Assembly: GCA_014360565.1 (NCBI GenBank)
Contig: JACIXH010000018.1
Span: forward strand, 1 to 41,215
Reading direction: 5' to 3'
Length of the DNA stretch: 41,215 bases
From: Nocardia sp.
GTDB taxonomy: Bacteria; Actinomycetota; Actinomycetes; Mycobacteriales; Mycobacteriaceae
This document shows, piece after piece, positions 37,801 through 41,215 of this stretch. The position numbers and the translations under genes were made by a program. The notes under the pieces were generated by a model. It had not been told where the DNA came from. It did not search any database and worked only from the letters and a program-made list of their open reading frames with translations. Each line of letters starts with the position of its first letter. Position 1 is the first letter of the stretch.

Positions 37801-40800
37801 AGGTCAGGAACTTCCTCCAGTCCCGGACCGAGCTGTACTACCGGCAGGTGACCATAGACGAGAACGGCGTCCGGGACACCTCGGTGCAGGTCGCAGCCTC
37901 CTTGTACGGTCGGCCAGGAGCGGTGACCGAGGAATTGCCACCGCGTACCGGCTGGACGAAGTTCGTCGACGTCGTCACCGGCCGGATGCGGACGGATCAG
38001 CAGTGGCCGACGTCCCCACCGCACCTCGGCGAGTTCTCCGATCTCGGTCCCCGCGAGATCGCCGACCGGCTGCGGCGGCGGCACGGGGTCGCAGTCCGGG
38101 GCTTCGACATGCCAGGTCTGAGTGTGGACGCGTTGCGGGAATACGCCCGCGCCATCGACGACCTGATGACCAAGTACCCCTTTGTGCGGTTGCGGTCCAT
38201 CGGGATTGATCCCCGTCTCTCTTACGGCACTGAGGGCCAGACAAAATACCGCCTCGGATTCGATGGTGCCGGCTCCGCCATCGTCTTCTCCCCTTCGGTG
38301 CTGCGTGAACTCGCGCCCAGTGCGCTCAGCCGGTCTCGCCATGTGACATCGCCCGGTCACTCCGATGTCTATCGGATCGCGGTCCACGAATTCGGGCACG
38401 CGCTCGACGCCGAGCTCGGTTGGTTCACTCCCGGGCAGACGCTGGCCGCGCTCGTTCGTCACTACGGCATCGAGCATTCCCCGATCGTCAACGCCGAATT
38501 CCAGACCTGGCTGCGGCAGCTCGGCAGTTACAGCCTCAACGCCAAAGGCCTGCGGTTGTGGGAGCCCATCGCCGAAGCCTTCCTCGATGTCGAGACCAAC
38601 GGCGACAGCGCCACCGAGCCGGCCAAGGTCTTGCACGCATTGCTGCTCGGGCGAGCGCACATGGAGATGACCGACGGCCTCACCGAACCATCGGCGCAGC
38701 TGCCGCCGGCCGCGTCCTACGCCGAGGCGGTGAGCAGACGCGACCGCCTCGCCGACGACCTCACCCGTCTCGCGGCCCAACTGCGGCAGTGGGTGGACCC
38801 GGCGCGGCTCGGTACCGACCGGATCCTGGCCACCATGGCCGAGTTGCGGATCCTGCTGTGCTCGCCCGCCGACGCGACGACGATCGCCACGATGGCGCCA
38901 CTGGCCGCCCAGCTCGTACACGCCCAGGCTGAAGTCGACACGTTGGCGGCCACGGCCGAACCCGGCGGTCGGGACGCCGCGCCGGAGCTTGCGACTGTCG
39001 ACGAGTCCGCAGATCCAGAGCGGCCTGTCGATGTGGAAGCGAAGGGCGGCAACGGAACTCCACCCATCGGCCCCGACACCGATCCGGGCGAGCCGCAGCC
39101 ACCGGCCGAGAGCAAGGACGTTGCCGCGACAGGCGACGAGCTGTCCGTGCCGCCGGTGCTGCGGCCGGTGACCGATCCGGGTGACCCCGGCATTCCCGAG
39201 GGGCAGCGTCCCGCGGCTGAGGGCGATGGCGGCGACACGTTCGAGGACGGTGGTGACGAGTCGCGAAGTCGTCCGCACGCCGGCCCGGCAACTGTTGTCG
39301 GCGAGATGGTTTCGGGCGATTCCGGCGGCACGTCAGACGGCGAGCACAGCGCGCCGGGGGACGAGCTGTCGGTGCCGACGGTATGGCGGCCGGTGACCGA
39401 TCCGGGTGACCCAGGTGTCCCCGTCGGGCGCCGTCCCGGGTCCGAGCTCGACGCCGATGGTGCTGGTTCGTCCGTGGAGAAGGGGTTGGAGTCCGACGAG
39501 GGTTCGCAGCCTGCTGGCGATCCGCCTGCTGATGTCGGCGAGAGTGATCCGAACGCGACCGGCCGTCCGGGTGGCGGCGAAGATGTCGTTGTAGCCAGTG
39601 ATGATCCGTCCGTGCCACCGGTGACCGATCCGGGTGATCCCGGTATTCTGGAGCGTCGTCCTGCGGCTGAGGGCGATGATGATGGTTCGTCCGCGCCGAA
39701 GGTGGCGGAGTCCGGTGACGGGTCGCGTCGTCCGCCCGTCGACCCGGATGCAGATGTCGATCGGGGTGAATCCGACGACTCGGATGCCGATCCGGACAAG
39801 GGATTCGATCCGGGTGGGCCGGACGTGCCGCCGCCGTCAGCGGACGGAGATCGGCCCGGTGCGCGTCGGCAGTTGCCGGGATCAGCCCTGCGCTCGCACA
39901 TTCCGCATCCGCCGCACGAGTACGAGGTAGAACTCGAGGTGCCGGTGTTCGACGCTGTCGAATGGCCGGTTCCGCCGCTGGAATTGACGCCGGAACCCCA
40001 AGAACCGCCAAGGCCCCCGCTTCCGCCAAGGCCCCCGCTTCCGCCGAGGCCCCCGCTTCCGCCGGAGCAGCCGTGTCCGCCGGACCAGCCTGACCCGCCC
40101 GCGGTCCCCGAACCTCCGCGCCCACCCGCGCCGCCGGTTCCCCCGGTACCGCCAGTGCCGACAGATCCGCCGGTGCCACCTGTGCCGCCGGTGCCGACAG
40201 ATCCGCCGGTGCCACCTGTGCCCCCGATTCCGCCAGTGCCGACAGATCCGCCGGTCCCGCCGGTGCCACCTGTGCCGACAGATCCGCCGGTTCCGCCGCT
40301 GCCATCGGTTCCGCCATCGCCCACGGTTCCGCCTGTGCCGCCGCAGCTACCGGTTCCTCCGGGCATGCCTGTGCCTCCGGGCTACCCGCAACCGTCGCCT
40401 ATCCCGCCGTCGCCGACGAATCCGCCGCCGAATGAGCCGACGGTCCCGTCTTGGCCGGTTCAGCCGACTCCGCCCGGTGGATCTGGCATGCCACCGCTGC
40501 CGCCATGGGTGACCCAGCCGCCGGGCTCGGGCCCGCCGTACCCGTCGGATGCCGGTCAGCCCTACACACCGGGGAACGGTCAGCCCTACACACCGGGGAA
40601 CGGTCAGCCCTACACACCGGGGAACAATCAGCCGAATTCGCCAGGGAATGGTCAGCCATATTCGCCGGGGAGCGGTCAGTACTCCTCCGGGATCGGTCAG
40701 CCGTATCCGCCGGGGATCGGTCAGCCGTATTCACCGGGGCATGGTCAGCCGTATTCGCCCGGGAACAGTCAGCCGCATTCGCCTGGGAATGGTCAGTCGA

Positions 40801-41215
40801 GTTCGCCGGAGAGCGGTGAGCCGTATTCGCCGGGGAGCGGCCAGTATTCGCCTGGGCATGCTCAGCCCTATCCGCCCGGGAATGGTCAGTCGTATGCGCC
40901 TGGCAACGGTCAGTCGTATTCGCCGGGCAATGGCCAGCCGTATGCGCCTGGCGGCGGTCAGCCGTATGTGCCGGGGAACGGTGAGTCCTACCCTCCGGGT
41001 AGTGGGCGCCCGGACCAGGGACAACCCGGTTGGCAGCAGTCGGCTGCCGGCAATACGCAAGGGGGTGCGCCGATGTATCCTCCGCCGGTGTTGCCGCCGC
41101 CGACGGGTGGGCAGGGTGACGCGCGCAGGCCCTATCGGCCGGAGTATCAGTCGCCCAACGAGCGCGTCGTGCTGCTCGTGCGGCCGTATGGCAGTGGGGT
41201 GCCCGCCGAGTTCGA
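18861..41215 (+). CDS. Giant multidomain T7SS-associated polymorphic toxin (3' end beyond window)
   Basis: One + strand frame with no stop from ATG 18861 to the window end, at least 7,451 residues. An in-frame TAG at 18852 fixes the upstream limit. The start [20 protein letters not shown] matches the opening of WXG100-like/CpnT-type N-terminal domains. Order by residue: 1-343 CpnT-like helical/hydrophobic domain; 344-773 disordered; 774-912 predicted clan-CD protease; 949-1319 deaminase 1; 1320-1703 PD-(D/E)XK nuclease; 1704-2068 deaminase 2; 2165-3095 unit U1; 3234-3350 coiled-coil repeats; 3397-4747 and 4748-5992 units U2 and U3; ~6078-6613 metallopeptidase region; then acidic, Pro-rich and octapeptide tracts to 7381. 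There is no Sec signal, and export by an ESX system is inferred. A further domain begins near [12 protein letters not shown] at the edge. I read it as a multi-warhead toxin. Confidence 0.88.
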   Translation, partial: MIDLPSGLHWLSILAGMEWPEGNEDEMWAMAEDWRTAADGLRGLVDDVDAAKDAAFKAYPQGEGVDDMLKAFEGMARGDQSVTKLAELFDILGDSVYQTGTEIEYTKIMFLSSLGLLALEIAAAWVFPPTAPAVQAAAVGVTRVIARGIFGRVLAAILRHGAKATITRVLKFIGQHVAIDTALGTLQELGVQQWQVDQGHRKEVDWNQVKAAAVSSAAGGLAAGPFGNFLGKKLGDGMAPWLKGAITGTGAGLVGAGGGMLGQFGYDGFTQGWDKAWDNLQTAASDPLMWSAGASNGGLSGLNKAGANSAWSAMKPGLFDRPSFSSQIREAMGPGYDLGTFGLSDSAGGDGSSNRPGGEGENRAGADDEATGAGGDDDVRAGAGDDTMGDEGSGESRAGAGDDSQSVRPAASTQSPEGEAHGPTRSEEGQADQQVGDDRQSAGDGGAGTGRQESKPEIHSGESQASDGGRQDGGGRQDGGGRAEGESPAAQADSGQDNLRAGEAEQADGASVGEGTRTDAQSSGQPVTQGNDTQTANRDTTTQAGAPVGVGMATAGPAATAGPSPGATGQAPVTNQAATPTTGQPAATPAQSPTGSTQSTPAQQSSSGQQSTPAQGSQPAARPGAPDIRTGLADGARPGADIRSGAPGIRTDNPTVDESRVADPQGTAEDPAAPTARPDGESRAGVGEQRGAGLAETPLQGLRAAPGEAPPVRSGESEVTAEPARSRDSEVRSEADPLADIAPVVPIVGADDTASPRTDAGDDRRQPRPDGDSAPVYDARLPNGQGVVHHPTGTAIGEDARTRRVSENVRNEGSHDVVVHGRRDGSVIPSNGDPVNPRDIVDAIRSNPNYVPGTPIRLVSCHAGNSKGWAQYIADQLGVEVTAPTDRVGVRREPGSEATVDRGGKWRTFSPESAITPGETSSPRTESDSSDARDPLDGDGPPLDRELVDFMSDQDPPTRPAAMSFLEPGAGTDNAPFSRTPGVDAHLLGVLDPNDPLVQTAGDPPRITHVGGEPIDEFSHRLSAERGQAYVDASKSDAALVAENEQHKAQQTALEVQKAATGRAVRDAIIALKDAENARKLGAGDGEEQVRRAQADVATAKAESAAAKAALDNFIDADKAEAAAGNSPAKRLAKAEAERLSVAQRGHVTSITIDRLTGRVYEAANGPADHRIHPSELHPTLRDGNVARYQDPEDVYHNGGGAHFPHADNPLGHAEVRGTNAALHDRELLNQERAPGNQLPTDFDGLASVLNSPYAPGRGEMPCCANCTRVVQGTESTAGHIIDEGAPRVDPLRHADLEQAARDGNPIEPRLVSPEYPETDFMGDDDDVAGPDRGSDDSVPPGMVRGDDGLLRRPGDRLDSYRDPDGTWHHVDDPAGTKRDVKFGLHGPGGAFVTDHLSSADYLYDAMKGDSDSHEIKDSDRAAELEAASERRLELQTERDGVRGELKKLMAEFEIKQAKELAPKRLSEAIENLRQGIRSDASLSPDERTSRLELLGDLEDTATDYNDLGREMIEVSKTLGEVAGIDFALDPDARPRAVLLTPFEGAFDGAGVVDIAAYVPRADADSAPTLVVVEAKGVGSVLGGSKIAQAEQGSPEYLRRTLDMDRNLAQILNETPEQMAARGIDPDSPEGRALTDAVADLRSAMDDGTLQVEYRLVHTAADGTVTVTELLLQRDGVDVLADVPLPFGTDPNSLDRSADDDTIDFMSDDDDVADPPSDESDLPEAATQPPHDSVGDTRPAISKIEAVAGSDDRPAADAHLLGRLTGDIVKDADGNIVKVDGEYVDDLAARIAHERMPAYQEVVDNFKESKPAEVDKARAELKALKELRTELQNERKEIKRQIRAATPEQETSLRNRLESIQTQLEELNARQETAKAELTRAEQRKDPVGPVIAITIDRVNGMVYEAANGTKDSALSVDALHTRLKENLEATGQGLDDLRAGKREQGAFPHGDEPLRHAEVRTTNAALHYRDSQGEPTDRAAMGSLVHAPKNIETGKGAPCCANCTRVVAGTESAEGFNTDHVDGAGVQDGKYERRADLEGRTNPDGTPRKPRLVTWEGAPRVDDSSDADFMGDDDGENNHRKPDFADPEPETPQREVRIELGDNGEVVALHIQLADGQWVVARNDGDEATQPVPARNDARIPESDNRNVLRKLVDGLNAGYQGLNLKYPSGSNLDHRGQTAIRDGVTGGAQLISDPAPAQPAPAPVDGPTLGAPPPGPGDPALNVARIGREGLTWYHNREHIPIIGGVLGRQADSAGDYHPVYFPDGTEYRPWISDADPNAVRDTVISELQANRMDADEVRDILRELFGNARDPQLRQDLIDDLELNGLIDTDTARAMEDAPIQPADPRPEQPGPPPEGETLTEMADRLGIHLRGDGAAEIRRAIDRQSHRLLREIGAIEGLADAARRAEEEQTRPYRRADHPADPAQAPDGRTLPEPGLRRPIDSDEPRADYEDFDDELGVPEPQRNHWGDTSAPRPVPFSREVSFLDNDPLGRFLRDLIVAFEGVASLRDYDRVGNGADRLPEWASFSDDREPGRDEARAREFFEHALRRDQLRDELSGWAAMFGRDLSDLSGERMDSTLNELRDAARQRAQDLADFIAAAQPILQGEGAEPVGKSYGDQVARVPDADGGPDRLLVVDGALDRAQALARALRDNPQLAIDIDNGALRPDFRAVHADGAGRQFLDPVATPQVHHIRRTVDGAELQVTMMRGEDGRWRPVQAMPEPPPAPRDRADMVREIVDLARQLELGPAALHPDNIDATIRSLHLDNAVRAGQAEALSDYARTMADIETFHLVGDARSQLATRLGIPEGELTPRRIAEALADPKQRRGTRQQQFEDLLDGQQRDPSKTAGYSQQLHNVSEAAVKAAQEALIQALSPGNPEALRPKVSKTDPRTGRSKVGPADTGIDPAKLRKLVTRLHRLGAGDHARGALAAYADALLRIDPYTDHPAGTRAADPRTTGDPHIYDHDAIHGLRDAVAGAEPGANPVDFAAQVADNLARSYGSDEPVGPDEPRPQPNRNWARLVGVDVSTATDAKFVEIYEAYRDGKIEKHEGLSPEKLAAEIAAVREEIRLRTEQLEQLKALTDEFYRPTADLPPAESSPAREHRGPRPDELSEGRRGLPAGPDGVEPNGGPRPDSSRPDAGAARELDDRADAKLDQTMRKLDEVADELAEPIASLDDLVGPGEPVDPPAMIDDAVERQNRLHDHADERRAERADAALDDELKALDGVDADLAALQSYLRTQREFEAAQAEIAARFEELAGQDAQAAAQRGEEPEADFAVRAADLAALESFLAAQQKFDALRAEMAEAAQVREEDLDAEALADAQALESYLRAQQEFDAARAEMASRFAAAVERQGSGNGDGVAGAQDFGGEDGSRDQGPADNDDSRNNGDDPGDPPAASTAPGGPPSKPPSRPPTTSSPEPEEPSKNSSPLDSGMPSTPAEPAVPGDAALDHPVADGVDADGTPERAYQRRDFLNDVHQFLQELSDLPPSAHADAPPLTPAQADQVRRLAEALGLGDALTGQRDPLGALAEIADMARARGFLDSALDPDAELGKPMRYPDDYEPLDVDELQDGLDHWRVEGDPQARAEMAEDLRLAGLDDDARPSLGTEPEPNPQATPLQPSSILPPEDGVRQPGSPRIEPAQQAMDRLAARFGVDLTDAGSLDAARYRQLMRAGAVEAFAAAVRHAEAATDPQQRALREAIARRWAARLGLPADPGLVRAADDINRLRAGVTADATDMAHLYQMVRTELDDRVLSMDVEGEKMLVRLVADGPGAWHLEPLARIEPKPFGPTAAKAVEVAPKKNWLRRLVDRLVNRGHYGENPKYPSGSSIDGAGQSVLGHGAGLPLTAVKDSTPNAPGGEYDQLQIKFNPARILKEGVLMWQKRELVPILKHLSSRIADQAGEFLPLRNLDGTEYKPWISDADPELRRQIEQDLRAAGLEHLLEPESMTPAELAAAESRQLPESDEPVQISSKGEEVLPVDEPLPPWLREVVDAVNGRICDAAVLEALAHELGVRLTDYSEDGLRKAIAEAEYRLLRRDGVIQALEAAARFFNAEHAQIPFRPANFHSNDPLGAYLKEVVAAKGDEFSFQMLNWRGVNNGGELPTLWTDLSDDGNDPTVLAEDARRIFDDALRRAGLRDERSTWAHLAGADLEALVTNLDAEIAKLRDQLDGNVGVLDEFARRIADFNDSDSGDRLVVDTENGTIAIVDTGAGHEAALARALAEADADFIDRLNRGEVDIEIRVVGVDANGRVHLLEVTAPEVRHLRTEVGGNTVDATMVRDGGEPWRMVELPAEASESGANVPAVADDANRAVPQPRSQAQVRADIAEVAGRLGIVDPSNLSADQLHRLLAEQERANQARARQVEGLVDYARSADAIDNFNALHNVRSALALRFGVTPQALTPEVVARGLADPTTRVELHRQRSKNLTEYAELLRALDPAAVDAARAALAPHLGLPRGGLPLDAAALAEALSNRAARGELDDLTGPLADYVRALAEVDPYAENLVYNAQADPRAIGDDPPVHDGDAIDFLREVGADDLSNRSPLPPAPEDAVAGPSRDHARLLGVDLTDADDARVAQVYQWFRDGRIDKHERLTLEQLAQVHEEIRNEIRQRAADIAGLRELLNEPFVTDPELGGADTPALDGPSAPSLSGTPGLPASGPDAPVRPGLPGGPEVRGDNRTPPADANRPENGAPGTADAEAGVPRPPAAPDSTANGDDQASSLPDAEGSRDGDDRPRGDDESGDPPAPSPAPGGPPSKPPAHPPTALTPEPEEPSKSSSPLDSGLPKPPAELAVPGDADLGRPDSDSPADSPARDQQRGDLLDDARRFLRDLSDLPPSSHADAPPLTPQQTEQVRRLADALGLGEALTGQRDPLGALAEIADMARARGFLDSALDPDTELGAPMRYPDDYGPLDLDQLQDGLEHWRVEGDPEVRAEIAEDLRRAGLADSSRPGLGAEPEPATQAQPLRPSAVLPPDDGAQPGGPRMEPAQQALDRLAARFGVDLTEPGSLDGARYRQLLRAGAVEAFASAVRHAQAATDPQQRAVREAVARRWAARLGLPADPGLVRAADDITRLRGSVSRDAADLAHLDRLARTELDDRMLSVDIEGDRTLVRRVEDGPDAWRLEPVARPEPTPQAPAAEKAVETPKKNWLRRLWDRVFDRPFLGENPKYPSGSTLDSAGLSMVGHNAGLPLTAVKDSTPNAPGGEYDQLQVKFNPVRVLKELVDMWQKRELVPILKHLSSRIADQAGEFLPLRNLDGSEYKPWISDADPELRRRVEQDLRDAGLEHLLEPESLTPEELAARQSAEPSETADQQQLPAAPERAPEPAEPLPPWLRDVVDAVNQRIADATVLDALAGELGMRITDFSDEGLRDALAEAEYRLLRRDGVIQALESAARFFNAEHADIPFRPANFFSKDPLGAYLKEVVAARGEKFSFDMLNWRGVNNGGEWVDLWPDLSDDGGSPTIHAEDARKIFDDALRRAGLRDERSTWATLAAADLAALVNNLDAEIAKLRDQLDTNVGVLDEFARRIADFTDSDAGDRLVLDPEHGTIAIVDTGAGHEAALARALADADADFIDRLNRGEVDIQVRIVGVDDQGRVRVSEVDAPQVRHLRGELDGRTVDATMVRDGDGPWRMVETPPRHGAPENLPAVADEVNQAVPEPRSLAEVRAEVAEVARRLGIDDPSNLSPEQLNELLAELDRANQVRARQLEGLVDHALSVDAIDNFNALHVARSALALRFGVDAGDLSPELVADHLADPASPGALHRQRAEDLTEYAKLLHALDPAAVDAARDALAPHLGLTRGGLSLDAAAALAEALSNQAARGDRGDLAGPLADYVRALAKIDPYAEGLVYKPDTDPRAIGDDPPVHPRDALDFLREVGADDLSDRSPRPAAPEDAVPGPSRDHARLLGADLTDADDAKVAKVYDWFRDGRIDKHERLTLDKLSEVHEQIRDEIRRRAADIARLRALFNEPFVTDPEIGGADLPAIDRGPNDGPDPDDPPSPAPVGPSPVPPGLPGVPAEPRSNATQPDEGSRELPAARSEDRGTEPDAGDGAVRPESHRPRPAGPTPTVGQRIAVAEGLHEHFLTRARDTARELSLEGDVDDLTVLKRELGRLENLVRADPEVDEPIRIAREAMNALRAAERANIAAERLRTQQHGAEVPEPHEGRWVRGDENHHVPTSPQAQRELAQLGRQASAFDRVGDQARRMGIDPQGRSADELAQRVQDRGVGTYSEFAAFDRAYADLIATGADPADPQVRSRAEEAAVRDVLAAADGTILSDGVGVIGDGGAIVAVGRFTDPNTIIAGEVRNFLQSRTELYYRQVTIDENGVRDTSVQVAASLYGRPGAVTEELPPRTGWTKFVDVVTGRMRTDQQWPTSPPHLGEFSDLGPREIADRLRRRHGVAVRGFDMPGLSVDALREYARAIDDLMTKYPFVRLRSIGIDPRLSYGTEGQTKYRLGFDGAGSAIVFSPSVLRELAPSALSRSRHVTSPGHSDVYRIAVHEFGHALDAELGWFTPGQTLAALVRHYGIEHSPIVNAEFQTWLRQLGSYSLNAKGLRLWEPIAEAFLDVETNGDSATEPAKVLHALLLGRAHMEMTDGLTEPSAQLPPAASYAEAVSRRDRLADDLTRLAAQLRQWVDPARLGTDRILATMAELRILLCSPADATTIATMAPLAAQLVHAQAEVDTLAATAEPGGRDAAPELATVDESADPERPVDVEAKGGNGTPPIGPDTDPGEPQPPAESKDVAATGDELSVPPVLRPVTDPGDPGIPEGQRPAAEGDGGDTFEDGGDESRSRPHAGPATVVGEMVSGDSGGTSDGEHSAPGDELSVPTVWRPVTDPGDPGVPVGRRPGSELDADGAGSSVEKGLESDEGSQPAGDPPADVGESDPNATGRPGGGEDVVVASDDPSVPPVTDPGDPGILERRPAAEGDDDGSSAPKVAESGDGSRRPPVDPDADVDRGESDDSDADPDKGFDPGGPDVPPPSADGDRPGARRQLPGSALRSHIPHPPHEYEVELEVPVFDAVEWPVPPLELTPEPQEPPRPPLPPRPPLPPRPPLPPEQPCPPDQPDPPAVPEPPRPPAPPVPPVPPVPTDPPVPPVPPVPTDPPVPPVPPIPPVPTDPPVPPVPPVPTDPPVPPLPSVPPSPTVPPVPPQLPVPPGMPVPPGYPQPSPIPPSPTNPPPNEPTVPSWPVQPTPPGGSGMPPLPPWVTQPPGSGPPYPSDAGQPYTPGNGQPYTPGNGQPYTPGNNQPNSPGNGQPYSPGSGQYSSGIGQPYPPGIGQPYSPGHGQPYSPGNSQPHSPGNGQSSSPESGEPYSPGSGQYSPGHAQPYPPGNGQSYAPGNGQSYSPGNGQPYAPGGGQPYVPGNGESYPPGSGRPDQGQPGWQQSAAGNTQGGAPMYPPPVLPPPTGGQGDARRPYRPEYQSPNERVVLLVRPYGSGVPAEF
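19890..21179 (+). other. Long disordered linker of the giant protein
   Basis: Residues 344-773 are low complexity: Gly/Asp/Glu/Arg-rich at first (repeated AGAGDD and GRQDGGG units), then Gln/Thr/Pro/Ala-rich (around residues 540-620), then Asp/Pro/Ala-rich. There are no predicted globular motifs. It separates the export domain from the effector region. Confidence 0.85.
21180..21597 (+). other. Predicted clan-CD (caspase/C80-like) cysteine protease domain
   Basis: Residues 774-912. A strand ends in VVVHG with His820. About 41 residues later a strand RLVSC ends in Cys861 followed by [17 protein letters not shown], then [12 protein letters not shown] and [10 protein letters not shown]. The H-G … [hydrophobic]-S-C-x-x-G layout and spacing match clan-CD peptidases such as caspases and the MARTX autoprocessing domain (C80). 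In toxins such domains cut the parent protein. The assignment is by motif only. Confidence 0.65.
21705..22817 (+). other. Effector cassette 1: YwqJ-like deaminase
   Basis: Residues 949-1319. A coiled-coil lead-in (~985-1130) is followed by a core from about residue 1144: [16 protein letters not shown], then HAE at 1213-1215 and PCCANC at 1262-1267 (Zn ligands His1213 and two of the Cys; Glu1215 catalytic). This is the HAE … PCxxC pattern of the YwqJ-type deaminase toxins, which are predicted to deaminate nucleic-acid bases or nucleotides. All key residues are intact. Confidence 0.8.
22818..23969 (+). other. Effector cassette 2: PD-(D/E)XK-type nuclease
   Basis: Residues 1320-1703. It opens with [20 protein letters not shown] and a coiled coil, then VVDIAAYVP (Asp1554), LVVVEAKG (Glu1574, Lys1576) and [17 protein letters not shown]. 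The D-x19-E-x-K arrangement with a following QG[ST]xEY block is the restriction-endonuclease-like pattern seen in many polymorphic toxins. DNA or RNA cleavage is therefore likely. Motif residues are complete. Confidence 0.72.
23970..25064 (+). other. Effector cassette 3: second YwqJ-like deaminase
   Basis: Residues 1704-2068. It is a diverged copy of cassette 1 with the same layout: DAHLLG opening, coiled coil (~1755-1885), [19 protein letters not shown] at 1957-1959, and PCCANC at 1999-2004. Catalytic and Zn residues are intact. Its third-position GC and A-richer stretches (24400-24720) differ slightly from cassette 1, which suggests separate divergence after duplication. Confidence 0.8.
25353..28145 (+). 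repeat. Diverged internal repeat unit U1 of the giant gene
   Basis: Residues 2165-3095 contain the same landmarks as U2/U3 at low identity. These include [14 protein letters not shown], a [15 protein letters not shown] line ending [15 protein letters not shown], the [14 protein letters not shown] line, and a terminal block [20 protein letters not shown] with RDGKIEKHE. The part between is mostly helical. Function is unknown. It looks like an older copy of the 4-kb unit. Confidence 0.7.
28560..28930 (+). repeat. Three coiled-coil repeats ahead of unit U2
   Basis: Three related helices, [20 protein letters not shown] (res 3234), [20 protein letters not shown] (3287) and [20 protein letters not shown] (3326), are separated by 53 and 39 residues within a charged Ala/Glu/Arg-rich stretch. 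They probably form a coiled coil or helical spacer. Confidence 0.8.
29049..33101 (+). repeat. Internal repeat unit U2 (about 4.04 kb)
   Basis: Residues 3397-4747. Order inside: Pro/Asp linker ending [167 protein letters not shown]; a long helical region; and a final [18 protein letters not shown] with [13 protein letters not shown] recognise no catalytic motif. It matches U3 at a 4,041-bp offset over most of its length (4,047-4,053 bp near the start, from small in-frame indels). Confidence 0.88.
33102..36836 (+). repeat. Internal repeat unit U3 (near-identical copy of U2)
   Basis: Residues 4748-5992. It has the same landmarks in the same order as U2, roughly 80% identical by eye over the [12 protein letters not shown] region, with frame kept throughout. 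The terminal linker differs after [12 protein letters not shown], where the metallopeptidase region begins. U2/U3 similarity far exceeds either's similarity to U1, which points to a recent tandem duplication. Confidence 0.88.
37092..38699 (+). other. Zinc metallopeptidase region (HEFGH) of the giant protein
   Basis: Residues ~6078-6613. A helical lead-in is followed by a mixed region ([20 protein letters not shown]) and then a zincin core. The Zn-binding motif HEFGHALD has His6509, catalytic Glu6510 and His6513. About 59 residues on, [11 protein letters not shown] supplies the probable third ligand Glu6572, giving a gluzincin-type layout. In actinobacterial toxins such domains act as effectors or processing proteases. 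The motif is complete. Confidence 0.75.
38940..39930 (+). repeat. Acidic linker with three VTDPGDPG units
   Basis: After the metallopeptidase the protein becomes Asp/Glu/Gly/Pro-rich. Three imperfect copies of a unit [GD]xxSVPxV…VTDPGDPG followed by a charged [15 protein letters not shown] stretch lie at about 39134, 39360 and 39598. It is probably disordered and a spacer. Confidence 0.8.
39960..40450 (+). repeat. Proline-rich stretch
   Basis: Residues ~7034-7197 consist of runs such as [14 protein letters not shown] and repeated [12 protein letters not shown] units. This is a polyproline-II-type spacer. The DNA is internally repetitive (CCGGTGCCACCTGTGCCG-like units), so assembly or copy-number errors are possible here. 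Confidence 0.9.
40554..41003 (+). repeat. Nineteen octapeptide (24-bp) repeats, consensus GQPYxPGN
   Basis: Nineteen tandem units of [GN]QPY[TSPA]PG[NSH]. The first three are identical at the DNA level (24 bp each), two units are one residue short, and later ones are degenerate ([24 protein letters not shown]). The Tyr/Pro/Gly/Gln composition resembles elastic or wall-spanning repeats. It ends 70 residues before the window edge, where a new, folded-looking segment begins. Confidence 0.92.

Noticed and set aside
37173..40366. Two long - strand frames (701 and 549 codons) at 37173-39278 and 38717-40366
   Set aside because: They mirror the metallopeptidase and the Pro-rich stretch (Gly/Thr/Ser-rich as the complement of Pro codons). 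No independent coding evidence.
40554..41003. Short regular repeats as a CRISPR array
   Set aside because: The 24-bp units are contiguous with no spacers, keep the reading frame and encode an octapeptide.
1..41215. tRNA, rRNA, insertion sequences, integrase, attachment sites
   Set aside because: I looked for cloverleaf-like segments, transposase motifs and terminal inverted repeats and saw none I could support.

Overview
The window is high-GC actinobacterial DNA, most likely from Nocardia or a close mycolic-acid relative. Reasons: actinobacterial spc-operon order (L6-L18-S5-L30-L15, then SecY-Adk-Map), a short LID-less adenylate kinase, an Arg/Gly-rich N-terminal extension on S5, and a type VII secretion (T7SS) locus with an EspG-family chaperone. 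The genus is an inference from recognised families, not from a search.

Region 1 (1-10008) is core genome on the + strand. It holds the 3' end of rplF, then rplR, rpsE, rpmD and rplO, a 13-bp-stem hairpin, secY-adk-map, and a four-gene nucleoside-type ABC importer (BMP lipoprotein, double ATPase, two permeases). Region 2 (10009-12179) has a possible 37-codon ORF, then dtd and a helical/TPR-like protein of unknown function, both on the - strand.

Region 3 (12180-18860) is a T7SS accessory locus. On the + strand lie a PPE-like protein with an Asn-rich linker, an EspG-type chaperone overlapping it by 4 nt, and a WXG100-like small protein. Facing them on the - strand is a four-gene immunity-type operon: an unknown 127-aa protein, a YwqK/MORN-like antitoxin, a DUF6301-like protein and a TY-Chap-like protein. 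Its last three genes are joined by 4-nt overlaps. Downstream of it lie remnants of paralogues of two of its genes, fused at a deletion scar.

Region 4 (18861-41215) is one uninterrupted + strand reading frame that is still open at the window edge: at least 7,451 residues. It begins with a WXG100-like/CpnT-type domain and a long disordered linker. A predicted clan-CD cysteine protease (His820/Cys861) follows. Then come three effector cassettes: YwqJ-like deaminase, PD-(D/E)XK nuclease, second YwqJ-like deaminase. Each cassette boundary carries a DFM[SG]D motif. After these come one diverged and two near-identical ~4.04-kb internal repeats, an HEFGH zinc metallopeptidase domain, an acidic linker, a Pro-rich stretch and 19 octapeptide repeats. 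The true C-terminal tip is outside the window.

How it may fit together (inference): the PPE/EspG/WXG proteins belong with export, the giant protein is a multi-warhead polymorphic toxin that may be cut into separate effectors by its own protease (compare Gram-negative MARTX toxins), and the YwqK-type operon is immunity to the YwqJ-type deaminases. The WXG100 gene and the toxin gene share a duplicated leader of about 68 bp.
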